From Planctomycetota bacterium (GTDB lineage Bacteria; Planctomycetota; Planctomycetia; Pirellulales; UBA1268), in NCBI GenBank assembly GCA_016872555.1, contig VGZO01000009.1, positions 1 through 64,000 on the forward strand: 64,000 nucleotides of DNA, written 5' to 3'. Under the pieces are notes generated by a model. The model did not search any database. It saw only the letters and a program-made list of their open reading frames with translations, and had not been told where the DNA came from. Positions 35,843 to 44,503 of the stretch are shown piece by piece. A program made the position numbers and the translations under genes. The first letter of the stretch is position 1. The number at the start of each line of letters is the position of its first letter.

Positions 35843-37276
35843 TCAGATGCCGAAGCCGGGGATCGGCCGCCCCTCGGCGAGCGGGAACGGACGCCCCGAT
35901 TCGTCGTGCCAGAGCGTGTCCGGCGCGATCCCCAGCGCGGAGTAGATCGTCGCCGCGAGGTCCTCGGGGCGCTGCGGCGCGTCGGCGGGCTCGCCGCCGA
36001 AGCGATCGGAGCGGCCGACGACCGTGCCGCCGCGCACCCCGCCGCCGGCGAGGAATACCGTCTGCACGCGCCCCCAGTGGTCGCGCCCCGGCTCGCGGGC
36101 CTGCGGAATCGTGCTGATCTTCGGCGTCCGCCCGAACTCCCCCGCCATCACGACCAACGTCTCGTCGAGGAGCCCGCGCGAGCCGAGGTCGTCGAGGAGG
36201 GTGGCGAGCGCTTGGTCGAGCGGCGGAAGGAGGAACCGCCGCAGGTTCGTCCACGCCGATTCGTGGGTGTCCCAGGTCTCGTTGTTGCCGAGGTTCACCT
36301 GGACCAGCGCCACGCCGGCCTCGACAAGCCGCGCCGCCATGAGCAGCGACCAGCCGAAGGCGTTGGCACCGTAGCGCTCGACGAGCCGCGGGTCGGCACG
36401 GGACACGTCGAAGGCACCGCCGACGGAGGGCTCGAGGAGCAGCGCCGTGGCCATGCCGCGGAACCGGTCGAACGCCCCCGCCTCGCCCCCTGCCGCCAAC
36501 GCCGCGCGCTGACGGTCGAGGGCGTCGCGGAGGGCGACGCGGTCGAGGAGGCGGCCGCCGCCGAGCGGATCGGCGAGCGACAGGCTGAGCGGCCGGAACC
36601 GCGGCGGGTCGTCGCCGATGGCGCCGTCGTGGTGGTGGAAGGTGTGGGTCGGGTAGGCGCCGTAGCTCCGGGCGTTGAACGGCGAGCACTCGAGGAACCA
36701 CGGCTCGCCACCGCTGCCGAGGAGCCCGGCGAACTGCCCGGGGATCGTCCGCCCGGTGCGGTGGACGAGTTTCTCGGGGAGGACGACCGCGCCCGGCAAC
36801 GGCCCGCGCGGCGGCAGGAGACGGTTGGCCAGCGCCGCCAGCGCCGGCCAGTCGGACTTCTTCGGACCGTTGGGGTCGAACCCCGGCGGCAGGTCGGACC
36901 GGCCGGTGAGCATGATGTGATGGGCGGCGGAATGGTCGTTGGAGCGGTGCGTGAGGCTGCGGCACAGCGCCCACGACTCGCTCCGTGCCGCCAGGAGCGG
37001 GAGGTGCTCGCCGACCAGCACGCCGGGCGTGCGCGTCGGGATCGCCGCGAACTCGCCACGGATCTCGGGGGGGGCGTCGGGCTTGGGGTCGAACGTCTCG
37101 TGTTGGGCGAGGCCGCCGGAGAGGAAGATCGAGATCACGCTCCGCCGCCGCTCGGTCGCGCCGCGGGCCCGGGCGGCCAACAGGCCGTCGAGCGACAGAC
37201 CGGCCAGGCCGATCGCGCCGGCGCGGACCGTGGTCCGCCGCGAAAACCGTGCCGGGATGCCCCCCCATCCGCCCAT
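35843..37276 (-). CDS. DUF1501 family protein with twin-arginine leader
   Basis: A 477-residue exported protein of the DUF1501 family, which shares the alkaline phosphatase/sulfatase fold and is abundant in planctomycetes. The leader SRRTTVRAGAIGLAGLSLDG is Tat-like, so it is probably exported folded. Body motifs: SIFLSGGLAQHETFDPKPDA, HRSNDHSAAHHIMLTG, WDTHESAW and MAGEFGRTPKIS with GRDHWG, the usual metal-ligand residues of the family. The start is ATG 37276; the open frame upstream is Arg-rich shadow. The substrate is unknown. Confidence 0.93.
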   Translation of the reverse strand: MGGWGGIPARFSRRTTVRAGAIGLAGLSLDGLLAARARGATERRRSVISIFLSGGLAQHETFDPKPDAPPEIRGEFAAIPTRTPGVLVGEHLPLLAARSESWALCRSLTHRSNDHSAAHHIMLTGRSDLPPGFDPNGPKKSDWPALAALANRLLPPRGPLPGAVVLPEKLVHRTGRTIPGQFAGLLGSGGEPWFLECSPFNARSYGAYPTHTFHHHDGAIGDDPPRFRPLSLSLADPLGGGRLLDRVALRDALDRQRAALAAGGEAGAFDRFRGMATALLLEPSVGGAFDVSRADPRLVERYGANAFGWSLLMAARLVEAGVALVQVNLGNNETWDTHESAWTNLRRFLLPPLDQALATLLDDLGSRGLLDETLVVMAGEFGRTPKISTIPQAREPGRDHWGRVQTVFLAGGGVRGGTVVGRSDRFGGEPADAPQRPEDLAATIYSALGIAPDTLWHDESGRPFPLAEGRPIPGFGI

Positions 37277-37389
37277 CGCACGCCCCCAGCGAGTCTCCCG
37301 AGGTCCGGAGTCTACCGTGCGTCCGAGCCGGACGACCATCGCGCCGGCGGCGATCGGGTCGCGGCACGCCGAGCGGGCATCGCCACAGC

Positions 37390-38541
37390 TCAGGCGACGT
37401 TCCCGCCGTCGTCGCCCTCGCCGGCCACCTCCCGGTCGCCGCGCTCCGGATAGGCCAGCGACGCCACGACACTCGTGCCGATCAACCCGACGATCACCGC
37501 AAGGGACAGGGCAGGGTGGATCAGGTGGCCCGCGGCATGCGGGTCCCAGCCCCCCTGGCCGGCGAGCCATTCGTTGTGGCGCGAGGCCTCGGCGATCATC
37601 TTCCCGCCGACGAAGATCAGGACGGCGGCGAGGCCATAGTTGAGGAACCGGAACAGGTCCATCACGCCGGCGAGGAGGAAATACAGCGCCCGCAGGCCGA
37701 GGATCGCGAACACGTTGGAGGTGAAGGCGATGAACCGCATGTGGGGCGTGCCCGGCGTGACCACGCCGAGGATCGCCGGCACGCTGTCGACGGCGAACAG
37801 CACGTCGGTGCTCTCGACCACCAGGAGCACGAGGAACAGCGGCGTCGCCAGCAGCTTCCCCCCTTCACGGACGAAGAATCTGTCGCCGGCCGGCTGGGTC
37901 GAGACGGGGATGAAACGCCGCACCGTGCGGACGACCCGGTTGTCGCCGGGCTCGTGCTCGTCCTTGCTCCAGGCGAGCTTGATGCCGGTGTAGACGAGGA
38001 ACGCCCCGAACAGCCACAGCACCCACTTGTAGCGCTCGACCAATTCGGCCCCGAGGAGCACGAACGACAGGCGCATCAGCACCGCCCCGAGGATCCCCCA
38101 GAACAGCACCCGGTACTGGTACTTCAGCGGCACGCCGAAGTAGCCGAACACCACCGCGAACACGAACACGTTGTCCATCGACAACGACCACTCGACGAGA
38201 TAGCCGGTGAGAAACTCGATCGCCGGCTGCCCGCCGAGCCACCACCACACCAAGACGTTGAACGACAGTGCGAGCCCCGCCCAGAAACAGGTCCAGAACG
38301 CGCTTTCGCGGAGCGACGGTTCGTGCGACTTCTTGTGGAAGACGGTGAGGTCGAGCGTGAGCAGGACCGCGACCATCACCGCGAAGGCGATCCAGTGGCC
38401 GTAGTGGATCGTGCCCGCCGCCGGAGCGACGGCGGCGAGGCAGGGCAGGGGGGCCGGGCAGGAGAGCGGGCCGAGGCCGGGGATCCAGGCGGACACGGTG
38501 ACGGTTCCCGATTTGAAGGAAGCCCGGGAGTGTAGCAGCAT
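37390..38541 (-). CDS. TerC/Alx family membrane protein
   Basis: A 383-residue polytopic membrane protein of the TerC family, linked in other bacteria to Mn2+ export or tellurite resistance. Conserved acidic helices are SMDNVFVFAVVFGYF and LLVVESTDVLFAVDSVPA, and TGIKLAW follows the third helix. The cytoplasmic loop is charged (SKDEHEPGDNRVVRT). The start is uncertain: ATG 38541 lacks a good ribosome site. It is the first of three co-oriented genes with DUF1501 and MFS; gaps are about 113 and 69 bp. Confidence 0.92.
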   Translation of the reverse strand: MLLHSRASFKSGTVTVSAWIPGLGPLSCPAPLPCLAAVAPAAGTIHYGHWIAFAVMVAVLLTLDLTVFHKKSHEPSLRESAFWTCFWAGLALSFNVLVWWWLGGQPAIEFLTGYLVEWSLSMDNVFVFAVVFGYFGVPLKYQYRVLFWGILGAVLMRLSFVLLGAELVERYKWVLWLFGAFLVYTGIKLAWSKDEHEPGDNRVVRTVRRFIPVSTQPAGDRFFVREGGKLLATPLFLVLLVVESTDVLFAVDSVPAILGVVTPGTPHMRFIAFTSNVFAILGLRALYFLLAGVMDLFRFLNYGLAAVLIFVGGKMIAEASRHNEWLAGQGGWDPHAAGHLIHPALSLAVIVGLIGTSVVASLAYPERGDREVAGEGDDGGNVA

Positions 38542-38577
38542 CGCCGCGGGACGTCCGCCGCGTCCGCCGGGACGCGA

Positions 38578-39009
38578 TCAGCCCGGGTCGGGGGAAGGGA
38601 GGGCGTTGACGAGGCTCGTCTTCATCGCCGCGAACACCGGGGCGAGGTGTTCCCAATCGCGGTCCTCGGCCTGGCAGAAGACGAGATACACCACGGTCGC
38701 GGTGCCGACGACGCGGACCTCGGCCGTGTTGGTGAGGTCGAGGTACGAGAAGTTGAAATCGAACCCCTCGAGGCGGCGCCCGGCGACCGTCTCGACGGCA
38801 CGCTCGACGTCGATGTGGGTGTATTCGCGCTTCATCTGCCGCGCCACCACCTCCGCCAGCTGCAACGGTTCACCGCCGGCGGCGTGGGCGCTGACGGTCC
38901 AGAAGCCCCCCTCGGGGGCCGTCACCGACACCAGCGCCGCACCCTCGCTGACGTCCACCTCCCAGTTGTCGGGGTAGTCGAAGGCGATCCCGGCACGGTC
39001 GAAGCGCAT
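38578..39009 (-). CDS. small DcrB/PsbP-like protein
   Basis: A 143-residue protein with a compact alpha/beta pattern: FDRAGIAFDYPDNWEVD, GGFWTVSAHA, FDFNFSYLDLTNTAEV and a final HLAPVFAAMKTSL helix. This is typical of the PsbP/DcrB (DUF1795-like) fold. There is no signal peptide, so it is probably cytoplasmic or peripheral. Function unknown. It is divergent from flhA across 221 bp and 36 bp upstream of the TerC gene. Confidence 0.72.
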   Translation of the reverse strand: MRFDRAGIAFDYPDNWEVDVSEGAALVSVTAPEGGFWTVSAHAAGGEPLQLAEVVARQMKREYTHIDVERAVETVAGRRLEGFDFNFSYLDLTNTAEVRVVGTATVVYLVFCQAEDRDWEHLAPVFAAMKTSLVNALPSPDPG

Positions 39010-39230
39010 CGGCGGAATGTCGCGAAAGGGCGAGGCGGCGAAACGTGGCCGGGGATTGTATCGGTGAACGGTCGCTCGGGGACCGCACCGCCGCCGTCCC
39101 CCCGGCGCACGGCATCCATGTCAAGGCCGACAGCCCCGTCCGATCACGCACGAAACGCCGTGGCGAGCGGGCTTTACGCTCCGCCGGTCGACCGGTAGTG
39201 TCCTCGCCCCAGCGCCGCTCCCGGAACCCG

Positions 39231-41291
39231 ATGATGGCCTCCACCACCTCCACCTGGCTCGCTCCGCGTGCCACCCGTCGGGTCGCCGGCTGGCTCGCCG
39301 ACGCGGTGGTCCCGGTGACGCTCCTGCTGGCGGTGGCGGTGGTGCTGGCGCCGGTTCCCGCGGCGTTGGTCGACCTGCTTCTGGCGGCCAACCTGACCGT
39401 CTCGGTGCTCGCCGTGCTCGGTGCCCTGGCGGCGCGGACGCCGCTGGAGATGAGCCTGTTTCCCACGTTTCTCCTCGGCTCGACGCTCGTCCGCCTGGTG
39501 CTCAACGTCGCCACCACCCGGCTGATCCTCGCCCGGGCCGCCGAAGACGGCCTCGCGGCCGGCGGGGAGGTGGTACGGGCGTTCGGGGAATTCGTCGCCG
39601 CCAACAACCTCGTCGTCGGCGCGGTGATCTTCGCGATCATCGCCATCATCCAGCTGGTGGTGATCACCGCCGGTTCGACGCGGACCAGCGAGGTCGCCGC
39701 CCGGTTCGCCCTCGACGGCCTCCCCGGCCGGCAGCAGGCGATCGACGCCGACCTCCAGGCCGGCGCGATCAGCCGCGACGACGCCCGCCGCGCGCGGAGC
39801 GATCTCCAGCGCCAGGCCGACTTCTTCGCCAGCATGGACGGCGCCAGCCGGTTCGTCCGCGGCGAGGCGGTCGCGGGGCTGGTGATCACCGCCGTCAACC
39901 TCTTGGGCGGCCTGGCGATCGGCGTCCTCCAGCGCGGGATGGCGCCGGCGCGGGCGATCGAGGTCTATTCCCGGCTCACGATCGGCGACGGCCTGGCCAG
40001 CGCTGTGCCCTCGCTGCTGGTCTCGGTGGCGACGGGGCTGTTGATCTCGCGCTCGAGCCAGTCCACCGACCTGCCGCGCGAGTTGGGCAGGCAGTTCGCC
40101 ACGCGCCCCCAGGTGCTCACCGTGACGGCGGTGTTCCTCGGGCTGCTGTCGCTGTCCGGACTGCCATTCTTTCCACTTGCGGCAATGGCGACCGTCGCCG
40201 GCCTCGCCGCGTGGCGGACCGGTCGGCACGCCTCGGCCGAGGCTCCGCCCCCCGCGGATCCGCTCCCGGCACGGCGCACGCCGGCGGAGGCGGTGCTCGC
40301 CGACGACCGGATCGCCGTGGCCCTCGGCCGCGGGCTGCTCGGGCTCGTCCACGGCGACGCGGCGCTCGTCGCCCGGACCGCATCGCTCCGCGCGCAGGTC
40401 GCCGCCGAGATCGGCCTGGTGACCCCGGCGGTCGCGTTCCGCGACGACGCCGCGCTTCCGCCACGTGGCTACCGGATCACGATCGCCGGCGACGACGTCG
40501 CCAGCGGCGAGTTTCCCGCCGCCCGGGCGTTGTGCGTGCCGCCTCCCGGCGCGGAGCCGCCCGGCGACGGGCCCGAGGGGAGCGACCCGGCCAGCGGGCG
40601 AACCGGCACGTGGCTGCCGCCGGCGCAGGCCGACATCGCCCGCCAGCGAGGGGCGACGATCCTCGAGCCCCTCGACGTCCTCGTCGCCCTCCTCGACGCC
40701 GGTATCCGCCGCCACGCCGACCGGCTGCTGTCGCGTGACGGCGTCACCCGGCTGCTCGAATCGCTCCGCGCCACGGCGCCGTCGCTGGTCGGATCGCTCC
40801 TGCCCGACGTCCTCCCCGTGGCGCGGATCCACCGCACGTTCCAGGCGCTGCTCCGCGACGGCGTGCCGCTGCGCCCGCTGGAAGAGGTTCTCGAGAACCT
40901 CGCCGACCACGCCACCACCACGACCGATCCGGTCGCGCTGGCCGAGCTCGTCCGGGCCCTGCTGGTGCGCACGCTCTGCCGGCGCTGCCGCGACAGCGCC
41001 GGCGGCCTGCCGGTCGTGCGCGTCGACGACGACGCTGCCCGCCAGCTCGCCGAGGGCCCGCGTGCCGCACCACAGGTGGTGGCGCGGATCCGCCGCGCCG
41101 TGCGCGCCCGGGCGGCCCGGGGGACGGCGCCGGTGATCGTGGTCGCGGCGCCGCTGCGGCTTCGTGTCCGCGATGCCCTCGCCGGCCTCGAACCGCCGGT
41201 GCGGGTGTTCGCCGCCGAGGAGCTCGCCGGCGAGGACCACCTCGAGGTGTTCGCGACGATCGGCTCCGCTGAGGTGGTGCGGGCAGCCTGA
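39231..41291 (+). CDS. flhA: flagellar biosynthesis protein FlhA
   Basis: Export-gate protein of the flagellar type III secretion apparatus. 686 residues: the N-terminal half has about eight membrane helices with TPLEMSLFPTFLLGSTLVRL and the FHIPEP-type cytoplasmic loop TRTSEVAARFALDGLPGRQQ. The C-terminal half is the cytoplasmic ring domain, poorly conserved apart from LEPLDVLVALLD-type strands. Two ATGs at 39231 and 39234 start the family-like N-terminus. No flhB or other export genes are adjacent; the sigma factor gene follows. Confidence 0.93.
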   Translation: MMASTTSTWLAPRATRRVAGWLADAVVPVTLLLAVAVVLAPVPAALVDLLLAANLTVSVLAVLGALAARTPLEMSLFPTFLLGSTLVRLVLNVATTRLILARAAEDGLAAGGEVVRAFGEFVAANNLVVGAVIFAIIAIIQLVVITAGSTRTSEVAARFALDGLPGRQQAIDADLQAGAISRDDARRARSDLQRQADFFASMDGASRFVRGEAVAGLVITAVNLLGGLAIGVLQRGMAPARAIEVYSRLTIGDGLASAVPSLLVSVATGLLISRSSQSTDLPRELGRQFATRPQVLTVTAVFLGLLSLSGLPFFPLAAMATVAGLAAWRTGRHASAEAPPPADPLPARRTPAEAVLADDRIAVALGRGLLGLVHGDAALVARTASLRAQVAAEIGLVTPAVAFRDDAALPPRGYRITIAGDDVASGEFPAARALCVPPPGAEPPGDGPEGSDPASGRTGTWLPPAQADIARQRGATILEPLDVLVALLDAGIRRHADRLLSRDGVTRLLESLRATAPSLVGSLLPDVLPVARIHRTFQALLRDGVPLRPLEEVLENLADHATTTTDPVALAELVRALLVRTLCRRCRDSAGGLPVVRVDDDAARQLAEGPRAAPQVVARIRRAVRARAARGTAPVIVVAAPLRLRVRDALAGLEPPVRVFAAEELAGEDHLEVFATIGSAEVVRAA

Positions 41292-41301
41292 GGCGACGCT
41301 G

Positions 41302-41326
41302 CCGGCCGGGGGAATCCCGCGGCCGG
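41302..41326. other. strong inverted repeat after flhA
   Basis: CCGGCCG and CGGCCGG arms with an inner GGG/CCC pair form a stable hairpin ten bases after the flhA stop. No T-tract follows, so intrinsic termination is doubtful. It may separate flhA from the sigma factor transcript. Confidence 0.45.
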
Positions 41327-41350
41327 ACGAACGGCTGACGGCAGGGGAAA

Positions 41351-41384
41351 AAAGTTTCAAGACGGGTCTCCCGGCCGCCGATAC
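41351..41384 (+). promoter_or_regulatory. sigma28-like -10 element upstream of fliA
   Basis: GCCGATAC at 41377-41384 matches seven of eight bases of the flagellar sigma28 -10 box GCCGATAA. An A6-GTTT tract ending at 41357 resembles TAAAGTTT but is 19 bp away, not 11. The same GGAAAAAA and GCCGAT pair recurs upstream of the FlgM-like gene. Confidence 0.4.
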
Positions 41385-41441
41385 AAGACGGTTGGACCGG
41401 AGGCGGTGAGCGAGGCAACCGGAACGCGAGGGAAGCCAAGG

Positions 41442-42263
41442 ATGGCGACGTATTCACGACGCAGCGACATGGTCACGCAGACTGGCCCCCAGCTCACGCC
41501 CGAGGAGGTGCAGGAGCTGTGGCGGCAGTTCAAGGCGGACCAGTCCAACGAGGACCTCCGCAACCGGCTGATCGAGGTCTACCTGCCGCTGGTCCGTTAC
41601 AACGGCGAGCGGATCTGGTCGCGGCTGCCCGAGGGGGTCGAGCTCGACGACCTCGTGTCGGCCGGGACGTTCGGCCTGATGGACGCCATCGACGCCTTCG
41701 ACATGGGCCGGGGCGTGAAGTTCGAGACCTACTGCGTGCCGCGGATCCGTGGCGCCATGCTCGACGAGCTGCGGACGATGGACTGGGTGCCGCGCCTCGT
41801 CCGCTCCAAGGCCAGCAAGCTCAACGAGGCGATCAAGACGCTCGAGACCAAGCTCGGACGGACGCCGTCCGACGCCGAGGTCGCCGAGCAGATGCAGCTG
41901 TCGCGGGAGGACTTCGAGAAGCTCCTCGTCGAGGCCAACGCCGCCAGTCTCGTCAGCCTCAACAAGAAATGGTGCGAAACCGACAGCTCCAAGGACGTCC
42001 GTGAGATCGACATCCTCGAGGACAAGAAGGGCGAGGACCCGACGCGCCGGATCCAGAAGGCCGACCTGATGCGGCTGGTCACCAAAGGCCTCAACCGCAA
42101 CGAACGGCTGATCATCATCCTCTACTACTACGAGGAACTGACGATGAAGGAGATCGGGGCGACCCTCGATCTCTCCGAGAGCCGCGTCAGTCAGATGCAC
42201 AGCGCGATCGTCGAACGGCTCCAAAACCAACTCGAACGGCGGCGCCCCGAATTCGCGATGTGA
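41442..42263 (+). CDS. fliA: RNA polymerase sigma factor, FliA/WhiG type
   Basis: Flagellar sigma28-family factor of 273 residues. Region 2 is GVELDDLVSAGTFGLMDAID and FDMGRGVKFETYCVPRIRGA with DELRTMDWVPR. Region 3 includes RTPSDAEVAEQM. Region 4 is LIIILYYYEELTMKEIGATL with LSESRVSQMHS. These are FliA/WhiG hallmarks. The ATG at 41442 follows GGAAG; a GTG at 41406 is possible. Position between flhA and a FlgM-like gene strongly supports a flagellar role. Confidence 0.93.
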   Translation: MATYSRRSDMVTQTGPQLTPEEVQELWRQFKADQSNEDLRNRLIEVYLPLVRYNGERIWSRLPEGVELDDLVSAGTFGLMDAIDAFDMGRGVKFETYCVPRIRGAMLDELRTMDWVPRLVRSKASKLNEAIKTLETKLGRTPSDAEVAEQMQLSREDFEKLLVEANAASLVSLNKKWCETDSSKDVREIDILEDKKGEDPTRRIQKADLMRLVTKGLNRNERLIIILYYYEELTMKEIGATLDLSESRVSQMHSAIVERLQNQLERRRPEFAM

Positions 42264-42307
42264 CCGCCCGGTGACCGGGTGGATTGGGCAAACTGGGAGG
42301 CGGTCGG

Positions 42308-42344
42308 AAAAAAACTGGTGGCGGGCCGGATCGATCGCCGATGA
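42308..42344 (+). promoter_or_regulatory. sigma28-like -10 element upstream of flgM
   Basis: GCCGATGA at 42337-42344 matches seven of eight bases of GCCGATAA. An A7 tract ends 22 bp upstream, almost the same spacing as in front of fliA. It is about 200 bp before the FlgM-like start, so a long leader would follow. Confidence 0.38.
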
Positions 42345-42542
42345 CACACTTTCCCCGGGCCGCCGCAGCCCGGGGATGAACCGGGCGTGGTGACCCACGA
42401 TCGGTGTCGCCAGTCCGGCGACGTGCGGCGACAATGGGAGGGACGGACGACCGCGAATCGCACGAACACACCGGCCCGGGGCTCCGTACGGGGGCGGGGA
42501 ACGGTGGGAATGGATTCACGGGTGTCCGCAAGGAGTGCTGAC

Positions 42543-42815
42543 ATGAACATCTTCGGAATCTCGTTCACGCAGGGTGCCGCAGCCGTCAAGGGTGTCGCCG
42601 GTGCCGAAGCGGCACAGGCCGCCGCGGGCCGCGGTGTCGGGGCGGTGCACGATTCGGTGACGCTCTCGGTCGACGGCGTCCGCGCCGCCGAGTCCGCCTC
42701 CGACATCCGCTTCGACCGGGTCGCGGCGATTCGCGCCGAGATCGCCGCGGGCGTCTACGAGACGCCGGAAAAGCTCGACGCCGCCCTCGACCGGCTGCTC
42801 GATCGGCTCGGCTGA
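42543..42815 (+). CDS. flgM: FlgM-like anti-sigma28 factor
   Basis: A 90-residue protein whose second half, DSVTLSVDG then DIRFDRVAAIRAEIAAGVYE and TPEKLDAALDRLLDRL, matches the FlgM sigma28-binding helices. The first half is low-complexity Ala/Gly, as expected for a partly disordered anti-sigma factor. A clear AGGAG lies seven bases before the ATG. It follows the fliA-type sigma gene after 279 bp. FlgM holds FliA inactive until the flagellar hook-basal body is complete and FlgM is exported. Confidence 0.8.
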   Translation: MNIFGISFTQGAAAVKGVAGAEAAQAAAGRGVGAVHDSVTLSVDGVRAAESASDIRFDRVAAIRAEIAAGVYETPEKLDAALDRLLDRLG

Positions 42816-42957
42816 GCGACTGCCGAGCCGCTCCACCCCGCCGACCACTTTCCCGGAGCGCGTGGCGTGGCGATGCGGGACTGATCGTCCCGTGTCGGGC
42901 TGACGCTACAATCCGGTGACCGCGGCCCGACCGGGCCACGGTTCACCGGAAGATGCC

Positions 42958-43461
42958 ATGGCCAGCGTCGACTTCTCGCTCGGGTCGGTCGCCGTCTCCC
43001 TGACGCCGCGCGAGCGGTTCGCAGAGTTTCTCCAGGCCCGCGGCAAGCGGATCACCCGCCAGCGGCAGGTGATCGTCGACCACGTCGCCAGCCGGCACGA
43101 GCACTTCGATGCCGAGCAGTTGCTCGCCGACCTGCGGCGGACCCCCGCCGGCGCCGGGGCGAGCCGGCCGACCGTCTACCGGACGCTCACCGAGATGGTC
43201 GAAGCCGGGCTCCTCAAGAAGATGGTCCTTGCCGGACGGAGCGTCTACGAGCACGACTACGGCTACCCGCAGCACGACCACCTCCACTGCACGTCCTGCC
43301 AGAAGCTGATCGAGTTCTCCAGTGCCGAGGTGGAGGCGATCTGCGGCGCCGTCGCGGCCCAGCACAAGTTCGTCCCGCGCGGCCACCGCCTGATCGTCAG
43401 CGGCCTGTGCGCCGACTGCCGCAGCAGCCGTAGCCGCAGCCGTCATCTGGACCGCGTCTGA
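42958..43461 (+). CDS. fur: Fur family transcriptional regulator
   Basis: A 167-residue metalloregulator: winged helix with GKRITRQRQVIVDHVASRHEH and ASRPTVYRTLTEMVEAGLLKK, metal-binding HDHLHCTSC and a C-terminal CADC that complete the structural zinc site. This fits Fur/Zur/PerR; PQHDHLHC favours Fur-type iron sensing, but the metal cannot be fixed from sequence. The ATG at 42958 gives the family N-terminus. The tail is Ser/Arg-rich. The methyltransferase gene starts 13 bp after its stop. Confidence 0.92.
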   Translation: MASVDFSLGSVAVSLTPRERFAEFLQARGKRITRQRQVIVDHVASRHEHFDAEQLLADLRRTPAGAGASRPTVYRTLTEMVEAGLLKKMVLAGRSVYEHDYGYPQHDHLHCTSCQKLIEFSSAEVEAICGAVAAQHKFVPRGHRLIVSGLCADCRSSRSRSRHLDRV

Positions 43462-43474
43462 CGGGCGACGACAC

Positions 43475-44299
43475 GTGAACAAGTACGTCCGCGCGGTGCT
43501 CCATCTGGCGCGGGCCCTCGCGACGAGCCCGGTCGAGGCGGCGACCCGAACGGTGTGGTCCCTGCCGTTCGCCTGCGCGGCCGGCCGGTTCGCCCGGCGC
43601 TACACCGACCGTGCCCCCAGCCCCCTGGCCGCGCCGAAGCCCCCGGCCGAAAACGTGCTGGCCGACTTCTTCCAGGCCCGCACGAGCGGTCGCGGCGTGT
43701 GGAAATGGGAGCACTATTTCGACGCCTACCACCGCCACCTCTCCCGGTTCGTCGGCCGCCCGGTCCACCTCCTCGAGATCGGGATCTACAGCGGCGGCAG
43801 CCTGGAGATGTGGCGTGCGTACCTCGGCGCCGACTGCCGGATCACGGGCGTCGACGTCGAACCGGCCTGCAAAGCCTACGAAGACGAGCGCACGAGCGTG
43901 CTGATCGGCGACCAGGCCGACCGGGAGTTCTGGCGCCGTGCCGCCGCGGGTCTGGGCGGGCTCGACGTGGTCGTCGACGACGGCGGCCACACCCCCGAGC
44001 AGCAGCAGGCGACGCTCGAGGAACTGCTTCCCTTGCTCCGCCCCGGCGGGGTCTTCATCTGCGAGGACGTCCACGGGACCACCAACCGCTTCGCCGCCTA
44101 CGCCGCCGGACTCGTCGACGAGCTCAACCGTGCCGACTACACCACCACGCGGCCGCCGCAGTGCGCCGTCTCGGGCTTCCAGGCGGCGATCCACTCGATC
44201 CACTTCTATCCGTTCATGGTCGTGATCGAGAAGCACGACCGCCCCCCCGAGCGGCTCGTCGCCCCGAAGCACGGCACGGAGTGGCAGCCGTTCCTCTGA
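43475..44299 (+). CDS. class I SAM-dependent methyltransferase (MycE-like)
   Basis: A 274-residue protein with a Rossmann-fold SAM site: HLLEIGIYSGGSLEMWRAY (motif I), ITGVDVEP (motif II), DVVVDDGGHTPEQQ and LLRPGGVFICEDVHG. This layout resembles the sugar O-methyltransferases of macrolide pathways such as MycE, with the DDGGH metal motif. N-terminal 50 residues are basic and hydrophobic, possibly membrane-associated. The start is a GTG at 43475, close behind fur. It is followed directly by the second hairpin repeat. Substrate unknown. Confidence 0.85.
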   Translation: MNKYVRAVLHLARALATSPVEAATRTVWSLPFACAAGRFARRYTDRAPSPLAAPKPPAENVLADFFQARTSGRGVWKWEHYFDAYHRHLSRFVGRPVHLLEIGIYSGGSLEMWRAYLGADCRITGVDVEPACKAYEDERTSVLIGDQADREFWRRAAAGLGGLDVVVDDGGHTPEQQQATLEELLPLLRPGGVFICEDVHGTTNRFAAYAAGLVDELNRADYTTTRPPQCAVSGFQAAIHSIHFYPFMVVIEKHDRPPERLVAPKHGTEWQPFL

Positions 44300-44305
44300 C
44301 TTCAC

Positions 44306-44460
44306 GTGGACAAAGCCCTCCATGGCCTTTGTCCACTTGAGCGGCCGCATCCTGCGGCCGGGTCCTGGGCCGTGGACAAAGCCCTCCATGGCCTTTGTCC
44401 ACTTGAGCGGCCGCATCCTGCGGCCGGGTCCTGGGCCGTGGACAAAGCCCTCCATGGCCC
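44306..44460. repeat. 66-bp tandem repeat of hairpins (2.3 copies)
   Basis: A unit beginning GTGGACAAAG recurs at 44306, 44372 and 44438, period 66 bp; the third copy is truncated after about 20 bases. Each full unit holds two hairpins: GTGGACAAAG/CTTTGTCCAC and CGGCCGCA/TGCGGCCG. The 25-bp core GACAAAG...CTTTGTC (44309-44333, 44375-44399) is the exact reverse complement of the core in the repeat at 1-214. It fills the gap between the methyltransferase stop and purB. Confidence 0.92.
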
Positions 44461-44503
44461 TCCCCGGCCGCGGGACGGCCGGCCGGAACAGTCCACGTGG
44501 GCG

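Noticed and set aside
39183-39195. CCGGTCGACCGG palindrome before flhA, similar to part of the first repeat
   Set aside because: Twelve-base GC-rich palindromes of this type are expected by chance here and no second match extends beyond it.
41302-41326. Intrinsic terminator after flhA
   Set aside because: Strong stem but no T-tract; listed only as an inverted repeat. The same objection applies to 13964-13984 and 60664-60686.
41351-41384. Full E. coli-type sigma28 promoter before fliA
   Set aside because: The -35-like AAAGTTT is 19 bp from GCCGATAC, not 11, so only the -10 part is claimed.
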